Of a stretch of DNA of 31,088 nucleotides, positions 26,874-31,088 are shown in pieces (the first letter of the stretch is position 1; each line of letters opens with the position of its first letter). The stretch is from a virus, in IMG/VR virus record IMGVR_UViG_3300044637_000676, positions 1 to 31,088 of that record. One strand, written 5' to 3'. The notes under the pieces are model-generated. The model did no database searches. It was not told the DNA's origin and saw only the letters and a program-made list of their open reading frames with translations. The position numbers and the translations under genes are program-made.

Positions 26874-26920
26874 GTTTGTGTGGTTTATATTAAAAATATA
26901 CTTAAAAAGTTTAAACTTTA

Positions 26921-26953
26921 CAAATTTAACTATATTAACTAACAGTGTCCAAA
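26921..26953 (-). promoter_or_regulatory. Bacteroidota-type promoter
   Basis: On the minus strand TTTG (26950-26953) and TAAATTTG (26921-26928) are 21 nt apart, matching the -33 and -7 elements (TTTG, TAnnTTTG) of the primary sigma factor of Bacteroidota. A transcript would start near 26914, before the gene starting at 26873. Confidence 0.65.
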
Positions 26954-26985
26954 TATTCTTATCCACTAATTATTAACACAAACAC

Positions 26986-27009
26986 AAAAAAGTCCTTATT
27001 AAAAGGACT
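26986..27009 (-). terminator. Intrinsic terminator between two minus operons
   Basis: On the minus strand AGTCCTT pairs perfectly with AAGGACT around a 5-nt loop and six T follow. It would end transcription from the divergent region, just before the next promoter. Confidence 0.85.
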
Positions 27010-27030
27010 GTAATATAAGAGAGGAATTGC

Positions 27031-27105
27031 TTAGTCTTCACATAAGCATGTGCTGCCCTCACACACTGGGCATGTTAGCTTTAAGCCGTTGATTTTCTTG
27101 TTCAT
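27031..27105 (-). CDS. Candidate 24-residue Cys mini-protein
   Basis: This short frame encodes MNKKINGLKLTCPVCEGSTC then LCED. Its Cys spacing (CPVC, then C-L-C) resembles the start of the 65-residue protein at 8895-9092 (CQNC then CGC). It sits between the PGDYG-like gene and the terminator, so it would be on the same transcript. With 24 codons it may be chance; the Cys pattern is the only support. Confidence 0.4.
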   Translation of the reverse strand: MNKKINGLKLTCPVCEGSTCLCED

Positions 27106-27147
27106 AAAAAAAAGGGAATTTTGTACGTTCTGTACAATAATAATATA

Positions 27148-27420
27148 CTAAATCTTTGGCTCATCACCAAGTGGAATGTATTGAGTTTCAAACTTATGTC
27201 TCATAACTGGGTAGGTGCCGTAAACAGAGTCCTTACATATATAATCATCAATAAATGCTAAGAGGGTGCCGTTTTGTGTCTTCACCATAATAATATTTAA
27301 TGAATCATGGGGAGAGACATGATCTCCTCCCCATTTTTCAATATCCCTTAAATTACTCTTAGTGTATTGTATTGCTTCTACAACGTCTCCGTTTTCTAGA
27401 TGCTTATACTTTCCTACCAT
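27148..27420 (-). CDS. Small PGDYG-like phage protein
   Basis: This is a 90-residue protein. The sequence GTLLAFIDDYICKDSVYGTY near 51-70, then MRHKFETQYIPL near 73-84, is typical of small phage proteins with a PGDYG-type domain, whose role is unknown. It overlaps the upstream GroES-like gene by 7 nt. A small beta-rich fold is likely. Confidence 0.6.
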   Translation of the reverse strand: MVGKYKHLENGDVVEAIQYTKSNLRDIEKWGGDHVSPHDSLNIIMVKTQNGTLLAFIDDYICKDSVYGTYPVMRHKFETQYIPLGDEPKI

Positions 27421-27689
27421 ACAATAGCAATATCATGTTCTCCCACCATCATTTTTGGGCTGCCGTCAATATCAATCCTCTCAGCATTCTCTAGAGAAGA
27501 AATAGTGAGATAGACAGAATCTCCCACTTGGACAGACTCAACATTTTCTCCTACAGCAAACACTGTAAGCTTTTGCCATTTCTTATACTCAGCCTTTAAT
27601 AGATCCTCTTGATCTTTCTCAGAAAGCTGTATTACGGATTCCTTTTTCTCAGGAACATTCAATAGAATTCTTCTACCTTTTAATTTCAT
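27414..27689 (-). CDS. GroES-like co-chaperonin candidate
   Basis: This is a 91-residue protein, close to the usual GroES length of about 95. The N-terminal RRILLNVPEKKESVI matches the start of the co-chaperonin fold. LTVFAVGENVESVQVGDSVY at 41-60 matches the central strand with the GD turn. DIDGSPKMMVGEHDIAIVW at the end matches the closing strand. The mobile loop at about 20-35 is Lys/Glu-rich. Phage co-chaperonins (such as T4 gp31) help the host GroEL fold capsid protein. The match is by pattern only. Confidence 0.55.
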   Translation of the reverse strand: MKLKGRRILLNVPEKKESVIQLSEKDQEDLLKAEYKKWQKLTVFAVGENVESVQVGDSVYLTISSLENAERIDIDGSPKMMVGEHDIAIVW

Positions 27690-27694
27690 GTGTA

Positions 27695-27931
27695 TTAGTT
27701 TGTGTCATACCACTTCCAGCTCAATAAGACCTTAGTGAATAGACGGTGAATAAAATGCGGCTTGGTTTTAAAATAAATACATAATGCCTTATCCCCTATA
27801 GAATAATACCCAACATACTTAGGATAGATGAAAGGGCTGGCACCGCCTTCAATCTTAACATTAGTTCCATACACCTGATCACCACCGTATATAGGCTGTT
27901 GATCATAGGAAGGATTGATATCAGTATTCAT
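27695..27931 (-). CDS. Small hypothetical protein, first gene of leftward operon
   Basis: The start at 27931 (MNTDINPSYDQQPIYGGDQV) gives 78 residues. A longer frame would run through the promoter and is rejected. The protein is Tyr-rich in its first half and basic-aromatic at the end (LLSWKWYDTN). No family recognised. Confidence 0.6.
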   Translation of the reverse strand: MNTDINPSYDQQPIYGGDQVYGTNVKIEGGASPFIYPKYVGYYSIGDKALCIYFKTKPHFIHRLFTKVLLSWKWYDTN

Positions 27932-27946
27932 AATAATATATTTCTG

Positions 27947-27978
27947 CAAATATAATATCCCCCCGGGCTGTTTCCAAA
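27947..27978 (-). promoter_or_regulatory. Bacteroidota-type promoter of the leftward operon
   Basis: On the minus strand TTTG (27975-27978) and TATATTTG (27947-27954) are 20 nt apart, an exact match to the Bacteroidota -33/-7 promoter pattern. The transcript would start near 27940 with a leader of about 10 nt before the ATG at 27931. Confidence 0.75.
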
Positions 27979-27994
27979 TCAACTTACCCCCACC

Positions 27995-28003
27995 TTATCC
28001 ACA
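27995..28003 (+). other. DnaA-box word TTATCCACA in divergent region
   Basis: This is a perfect match to the classical DnaA box. It lies in the 225-nt gap between divergent transcription units, which is unusually C-rich on the plus strand. A one-mismatch copy (TTATCCACT) is at 26959-26967. A single box can be chance, so an origin is only a possibility. Confidence 0.35.
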
Positions 28004-28088
28004 TATTAAGACACCCCCTTCCGGTGGGGAAAACTTGGATGATGGAGATAGTGGTGGGTACTTCTCTAAATCAACCCCAACGCAAATC

Positions 28089-28123
28089 CGGTATGTGTGA
28101 TCCCCCGTGGTTCTCATATACCG
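28089..28123. repeat. 9-bp inverted repeat in divergent region
   Basis: CGGTATGTG pairs with CATATACCG (one G-U pair) across 17 nt, followed on the plus strand by TAATATTTTTTT. It could be an operator, or an attenuator or terminator acting before the plus-strand gene at 28157. Confidence 0.5.
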
Positions 28124-28156
28124 TAATATTTTTTTCACATATTAAATCTTTTTCTT

Positions 28157-28447
28157 ATGAAACTGAAAGTAACCTTGATGGCTAACAAACAAATGCGTGG
28201 TGGTAATTCCATTTTAACTTTAAGAGTAGACGGTTCTACTGTTAAAGATTCTTTGGGAACAACTACGGGACTTGGTAAAACTTACTACCGTTATGTTGAC
28301 GGTTTAAGTCCTGCTGCTGTGGGTAGCAAGCACGAAATTGAACTTGATTCTTTTGACCAAGTGGTAAGACCTTTGGAAATCACTGACAAAGAAACAGGTG
28401 AAATCCGTACTGTGGAGCTTACAATGCTTTATCCTAAACGTGGTTAG
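28157..28447 (+). CDS. Small beta-rich protein, first plus-strand gene
   Basis: This 96-residue protein begins MKLKVTLMANKQMRGG. It appears beta-rich, with a Gly/Thr-rich loop (TVKDSLGTTTGLGKTYYRYV near 29-48) and a C-terminal strand (VELTMLYPKRG). I do not recognise it; size and composition would suit a small single-strand nucleic-acid-binding or regulatory protein, but no motif proves that. A strong terminator follows directly, so it forms a single-gene unit. It opens the presumed early region divergent from the virion genes. Confidence 0.7.
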   Translation: MKLKVTLMANKQMRGGNSILTLRVDGSTVKDSLGTTTGLGKTYYRYVDGLSPAAVGSKHEIELDSFDQVVRPLEITDKETGEIRTVELTMLYPKRG

Positions 28448-28454
28448 CCATAAC

Positions 28455-28493
28455 ACCCTGTGTATATATAATGTATGCACAGGGTTTTCTTTT
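28455..28493 (+). terminator. Intrinsic terminator after the 96-aa gene
   Basis: ACCCTGTG pairs perfectly with CACAGGGT (8 bp) around a 15-nt AT-rich loop, followed by TTTCTTTT. It lies 8 nt after the stop codon. Confidence 0.85.
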
Positions 28494-28503
28494 ACACTCC
28501 CTT

Positions 28504-28542
28504 GATTGTCAGTGTAACTTTTCACTGATTGTCAGTGTAACT
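28504..28542. repeat. Two direct copies of GATTGTCAGTGTAACT
   Basis: Identical 16-base copies lie at 28504-28519 and 28527-28542 (23-nt period), with a partial third (GATTGT) at 28547. The spacing of about two helical turns suggests tandem binding sites for a repressor or replication protein. Confidence 0.65.
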
Positions 28543-28570
28543 CCTTGATTGTGTGGGAGTTAGAGTGTGG

Positions 28571-28660
28571 GTGGGAATAGCTCCCACAATTCTCCACATT
28601 TTCACACAAGCCATTAAAAACCCAGAGTGCCTGCGGACTAAATGGCTATAATAACATATT
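28571..28660 (+). ncRNA. Structured leader element, copy 1
   Basis: Hairpin GTGGGA/TCCCAC (28571-28576, 28582-28587, 5-nt loop) runs into CTCCCACAATT. Stem AGCCATT/AATGGCT (28609-28615, 28641-28647) follows, then AATAACATATT. The same order of words occurs at 28981-29096. The 372-nt gap 28448-28819 also holds the terminator, the direct repeats, a further hairpin CATGC/GCATG (near 28740-28758) and a 14-codon frame at 28675-28719 that could be a leader peptide. I see no longer gene in it. Confidence 0.5.
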
Positions 28661-28819
28661 GTTAAATTCTCACAATGGTAAAACTTATACTGACATATGA
28701 GTTCACATCCTTACACTGAATGTAAAGGTTCTTGGTTCCATGCTAGTGGCTTGCATGTAAAATATTAAGACAGCTATATGATAAGATATTTTCTCTCTCA
28801 CTAATTAAACCCATATTAT

Positions 28820-28945
28820 ATGTCACAAGAAATCAAATTAGTAGGTATGATGCACATACCTGGAGTTAATGATGAAGCATATGCTGCATATATTAACAAC
28901 CTACCTATTGTAGAGAGTAATAACTTATGGTACACTCTTCCTTAA
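28820..28945 (+). CDS. Small hypothetical protein (41 aa)
   Basis: This 41-codon frame begins MSQEIKLVGMMHIPGVNDEA and ends NNLWYTLP. It has balanced, protein-like composition, lies in line with the other plus-strand small genes and has an AT-rich upstream region. Function unknown. Confidence 0.55.
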   Translation: MSQEIKLVGMMHIPGVNDEAYAAYINNLPIVESNNLWYTLP

Positions 28946-28980
28946 AGTTTGTTATTTCTCTTATAGATAATTCTCATAAC

Positions 28981-29096
28981 GGGGGCTTAGGCTCCCACAA
29001 TTTAATGCACCATTTCAGTTTCCCAAGGGCTGACAGATGAGTTGAGGATCAAATGACTACCTACCTCACATTTGAGTGCAGAGGGAATAACATATT
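28981..29096 (+). ncRNA. Structured leader element, copy 2
   Basis: Hairpin GGGGGC/GCTCCC with a TTAG loop (28981-28996) runs into CTCCCACAATT. Then TTCCC/GGGAA (29020-29024, 29083-29087) encloses CAAATG/CATTTG (29050-29055, 29069-29074), followed by AATAACATATT just before the gene at 29112. Together with copy 1 it suggests a duplicated regulatory leader. Confidence 0.5.
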
Positions 29097-29111
29097 AAAA
29101 TTATTTACATT

Positions 29112-29270
29112 ATGAAATTATCAGATTTAATCTTCAACAAGTGTGTAGACTTGTTAGAATGTACAGCAAAGAAACTCAGAATGACATACAATCAAATAAA
29201 TGTATTAGTCTTCTGTATTATATGGCCAATAGTAACACTGCTACTATTATATTATTATGTCACCAACTAA
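29112..29270 (+). CDS. Small membrane protein (52 aa)
   Basis: The first 28 residues are polar with a basic patch (CTAKKLRMTY). One hydrophobic segment follows at about 31-50 (VLVFCIIWPIVTLLLLYYYV), so a single-pass inner-membrane protein is likely, N-terminus inside. It follows leader copy 2 and lies 11 nt before another membrane protein. Confidence 0.6.
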   Translation: MKLSDLIFNKCVDLLECTAKKLRMTYNQINVLVFCIIWPIVTLLLLYYYVTN

Positions 29271-29281
29271 ACTAAACACAT

Positions 29282-29497
29282 ATGAAAACTTTAACTCTTA
29301 CATTTACATTCTTATTTGTACACATGCTTTTATTCACAGCATTGTCTGCTATTGGTTCTATCTTCTCAGGAAGTTTCACCAACATAATAACCAATGGTAA
29401 TTGGTTCTTTATTTATAGCATATTATTCTGTTGTATACCAATTGCTGTAACAGCAGAAGTACATGACATATTAGAAAAAAAACAAAAGTATTATTAA
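29282..29497 (+). CDS. Small two-pass membrane protein (71 aa)
   Basis: Two hydrophobic segments lie at about 7-29 (TFTFLFVHMLLFTALSAIG) and 40-58 (NWFFIYSILFCCIPIAV). A charged tail (ILEKKQKYY) follows. It could act at the host membrane, for instance in superinfection exclusion or lysis control, but nothing specific is recognised. It is the last gene before the 460-nt structured non-coding region. Confidence 0.65.
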   Translation: MKTLTLTFTFLFVHMLLFTALSAIGSIFSGSFTNIITNGNWFFIYSILFCCIPIAVTAEVHDILEKKQKYY

Positions 29498-29499
29498 AC

Positions 29500-29957
29500 T
29501 TATTTCCCGTAAAAGATTCTGCTCTTTGAAATCTTATTGGGGTGGATGTTGATGTCCCAACCAAAATTATCTTCAAGGACGGTCTGTGGAAATATTGTTT
29601 CCCATAATGGTCCATGCTCTCCTTTTATTGCACGTGCAAAATGCTAATAAATAAGACGTGGACCTGGGGAAAGATCTAGAGCTTCAACCTGCTCAACGGT
29701 GGGGAAGGGTAACCAAGCCTTCCAAATTAACAGTAGAAACTCATAGTCTTCTAAGTTTCTTGACAAATACATACACAATGTAATTGAGAGGATTTAACGG
29801 AAGATTAATTCTGATGCACAGTATAGGGCATGGCCAGTCGGCTAGAAGTGCTTAGTTGGCCAACACAGAATTAATAATTGTGTTGTTCCCTTGAGAAAGG
29901 AAACGTAAGAAAGTAGGGAGAAATCCCGTCTTTACAACACAGAGGTTCTCAATCTCA
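29500..29957 (+). ncRNA. Large structured RNA candidate upstream of tRNA-like genes
   Basis: No gene-length frame runs through these 458 nt. Stems seen by eye, left to right: AAGATT/AATCTT (29513, 29530), TTGGG/CCCAA (29537, 29556), GGAAA/TTTCC (29588, 29598), GGTCCATG/CGTGGACC (29609, 29657) enclosing the palindrome TTGCACGTGCAA, GAGC/GCTC (29679, 29691), GGAAGG/CCTTCC (29703, 29718), GAAACT/AGTTTC (29736, 29754) and TACAT/ATGTA (29768, 29778). A closed junction follows. ATTGAGA/TCTCAAT (29783, 29947) encloses ATTAATTCTG/CAGAATTAAT (29804, 29866) and GTGTTGT/ACAACAC (29880, 29934). The second arm holds GAGA and GAAA tetraloop hairpins (29889-29900, 29916-29927). It ends 4 nt before a tRNA-like gene. 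Position recalls GOLLD/ROOL RNAs of phages, but family membership is not shown. Confidence 0.65.
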
Positions 29958-30037
29958 AGTCAGGTGGCGGGATTGGTAGCCGCATTGATGGGCAGTAAAT
30001 CCATTAAAACTTGCAGGTTCGAGTCCTGCCCTGACTG
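29958..30037 (+). tRNA. tRNA-like gene 1 with atypical anticodon arm
   Basis: The 7-bp acceptor stem (AGTCAGG with CCTGACT) is perfect. So are a Leu-like D-arm (GCGG, loop GATTGGTAG, CCGC) and a T-arm (GCAGG, loop TTCGAGT, CCTGC). The anticodon arm is odd: a stem of up to 8 bp (29985-29992 with 30000-30007) and the loop CAGTAAA. By normal numbering this gives anticodon GTA (Tyr) but with A where U33 should be. No CCA is encoded. It is either an unusual tRNA or a tRNA-like signal. Confidence 0.65.
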
Positions 30038-30108
30038 CACTGACTGTGATGTTGGTTGTGTGAGTAACATAACTAAACAGTATGACAGCTTGGAAAGACA
30101 AGCAACAT

Positions 30109-30198
30109 AGTCAGGTGGCAAATGGTGTCACAGCTGCTTCGGGGGCTGTATAACACTCCCTGTAATGGGGAGTACAGGTTCGAATCCTGTCCTGACTA
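30109..30198 (+). tRNA. tRNA-like gene 2, same acceptor stem as gene 1
   Basis: The acceptor stem is again AGTCAGG/CCTGACT and the T-arm is ACAGG, loop TTCGAAT, CCTGT. At 90 nt it has class II size. A likely D-arm is TGGC/GTCA. An arm CAGCT/GGCTG has an 8-nt loop (GCTTCGGG), and a long arm ACTCCC/GGGAGT has the loop TGTAATG. I cannot place a normal anticodon in either. The 70 nt between the two genes shows no gene. Confidence 0.55.
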
Positions 30199-30236
30199 CT
30201 ATTATTCATTAACAATTAAACAAAAACACATTAAAC

Positions 30237-30410
30237 ATGAAAAAATTAATCTATTTCATTTGGCTTGCTCTTGTAGCATCTTTCTCATTCATTTGGTCAT
30301 TCTGTGTAGAACAAGGTAATATAGGAGATGTATTAGTTCTCCTTATTTCTCTACTTACATTGGTTATAACCATAGCATATGGACAATTCACTAACCTTGA
30401 AAAGGAATAA
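30237..30410 (+). CDS. Small two-pass membrane protein (57 aa)
   Basis: It starts MKKLIYFIWLALVASFSFIW, which could be a signal-anchor. A second hydrophobic segment lies at about 31-48 (DVLVLLISLLTLVITIAY) and a short charged tail follows. It has no lipoprotein Cys in the right place. It lies 38 nt after tRNA-like gene 2 and 3 nt before the next small gene. Function unknown. Confidence 0.6.
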   Translation: MKKLIYFIWLALVASFSFIWSFCVEQGNIGDVLVLLISLLTLVITIAYGQFTNLEKE

Positions 30411-30413
30411 GAA

Positions 30414-30596
30414 ATGACTAAATATCTACTAATCCAATGGCCTGAATCTGATAAAGTGTTAGAAATAGCACGGCAGCAAGGCTGGCAGGAAGAATGTTTC
30501 CTTGCCGTTGGCTTGACAGAAAACCAAGACAAGTTCTTAGGTGATCAAGCCTATTTTGTCCCTGTAGGACGATATTCAAATATTGTAAACCAATAA
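30414..30596 (+). CDS. Small conserved-looking soluble protein (60 aa)
   Basis: It starts MTKYLLIQWPESDKVLEIA and contains QGWQEECFLAVG and then GDQAYFVPVGRY. This is a compact alpha/beta arrangement resembling small phage or host proteins of unknown role. It directly follows the membrane-protein gene, so both are co-transcribed. Confidence 0.6.
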   Translation: MTKYLLIQWPESDKVLEIARQQGWQEECFLAVGLTENQDKFLGDQAYFVPVGRYSNIVNQ

Positions 30597-30609
30597 AAAC
30601 CAATCTCTT

Positions 30610-30750
30610 ATGAGAATTAGAAATCTGAAATTCAGAACCTATCAGCAATTTGTAAGCTGGTATAGCACCATTGTCAAAAGATTCAATGACATTAAAGTGG
30701 TGTTCTTAAAGAAATCATTTGACGCATTATATGTGTCATTAAGCTATTAA
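30610..30750 (+). CDS. Small basic protein (46 aa)
   Basis: This 46-codon frame begins MRIRNLKFRTYQQFVSWYST and ends YVSLSY. It is rich in basic and aromatic residues, as in small nucleic-acid-binding or host-takeover peptides. It begins 13 nt after the previous gene. Confidence 0.5.
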   Translation: MRIRNLKFRTYQQFVSWYSTIVKRFNDIKVVFLKKSFDALYVSLSY

Positions 30751-30764
30751 CAGTATTGTTTAAT

Positions 30765-30844
30765 GGTGAATAAGGACTTGGACCGGTTGGACTTCACACA
30801 ACTAGCAGTTTATGGTAATCTCCAAACCATATTTTTTATTCACC
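30765..30844 (+). ncRNA. Closed structured leader before the right-edge gene
   Basis: GGTGAATAA (30765-30773) pairs perfectly with TTATTCACC (30836-30844). It encloses at least one inner hairpin, TATGGT/ACCATA (30811-30816, 30826-30831). It ends 16 nt before the ATG at 30861, a place where a riboswitch-like or protein-bound leader would act. Confidence 0.5.
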
Positions 30845-30860
30845 CAAAAAATTAAATGAC

Positions 30861-31088
30861 ATGCAATCATGCTGGCAAGTATCAGGTAATCAATATAAAC
30901 CTGATGAAAAAAGTTCACAAATTGATATATTACCTCCTGGTATATATACAATACAAAATCACCCTATGTTAGGACTCTATCTAACTAAAACAGGGGAAGA
31001 CTTTAAATTCAACCATAAAATATATGGGGTTGAAAAAGATTTTATAAACCGAGTGACTAAATCATACAGTGTTATGACTGATAACATG
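30861..31088 (+). CDS. N-terminal part of a larger protein (cut by window edge); possible AAA ATPase
   Basis: The frame is open for 76 codons to the right edge. It begins MQSCWQVSGNQY and contains DILPPGIYTIQNHPMLGLYL and KIYGVEKDFINRV. This recalls the segment just before the Walker A loop in AAA ATPases of Bacteroidota phages, but the P-loop itself would lie outside the window. The family call is therefore tentative. Confidence 0.5.
   Translation, partial: MQSCWQVSGNQYKPDEKSSQIDILPPGIYTIQNHPMLGLYLTKTGEDFKFNHKIYGVEKDFINRVTKSYSVMTDNM

Noticed and set aside
26874-26966. 31-residue N-terminal extension of the first operon gene
   Set aside because: It would start upstream of the predicted transcription start and crosses the promoter elements.
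29500-29957. Group I intron, RNase P or tmRNA
   Set aside because: I could not find the conserved core words of these RNAs, and the region is not inside a split gene or tRNA.
30122-30319. 65-codon plus-strand frame
   Set aside because: It runs through tRNA-like gene 2 and into the 57-residue membrane protein in another frame.
1-31088. CRISPR array, insertion sequence or integrase with attachment site
   Set aside because: No regularly spaced repeats, transposase or integrase reading frame was seen; the direct repeats at 28504 have only two full copies.

Overview
The window is about 31 kb of a tailed-bacteriophage genome, most likely a large, low-GC, crAss-like or related phage of a Bacteroidota host. 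The phage call rests on a head-and-packaging block read leftward (large terminase, portal, PhoH-like ATPase, acidic scaffold-like protein, major capsid candidate), followed by connector, virion and tail-fibre genes. The host call rests on two minus-strand promoters that match the Bacteroidota pattern TTTG, 20-21 nt, TAnnTTTG, on the lack of clear Shine-Dalgarno sites, and on fibre repeats of a type common in Bacteroidota phages. An IHF-like protein, a winged-helix protein and a PD-(D/E)XK nuclease just upstream of the packaging genes also recall crAss-like genomes. I cannot fix the family without a search.

Layout from right to left on the minus strand. A divergent intergenic region (about 27932-28156) holds a promoter, a perfect DnaA-box word and a 9-bp inverted repeat. 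Leftward from it come three small genes, one GroES-like and one PGDYG-like, a 24-codon Cys-rich mini-gene and a terminator. A second promoter then drives tightly overlapping small genes (winged helix, IHF-like, Cys-rich, PD-(D/E)XK nuclease and unknowns) that run into terminase and portal. After these come PhoH, scaffold and capsid, ended by a strong terminator. Next are connector-like genes, a ferritin-like (Dps-like) protein and a large virion protein, ended by a second terminator. Last is a fibre block: three proteins sharing a C-terminal domain, a 1728-residue repetitive fibre, a GIY-YIG homing endonuclease, and a second long fibre cut by the left edge.

The right 3 kb (28157-31088, plus strand) is very different. 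Tiny proteins, several of them membrane proteins, are separated by long non-coding stretches that fold well on inspection. The most striking is 29500-29957, about 460 nt with no gene, many compensating stems, two GNRA-type tetraloop hairpins and a closed three-way junction. It ends four bases before a tRNA-like gene. A second tRNA-like gene with the same acceptor stem follows 70 nt later. Two paralogous hairpin leaders and a third closed leader precede small genes in the same region. Their positions resemble those of large ornate phage RNAs of the GOLLD/ROOL kind, but I cannot assign this RNA to a known family and treat it as the best candidate for something undescribed.

Together the leftward genes build and fill the head and attach fibres. 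The rightward genes are probably early, host-directed or RNA-level functions.
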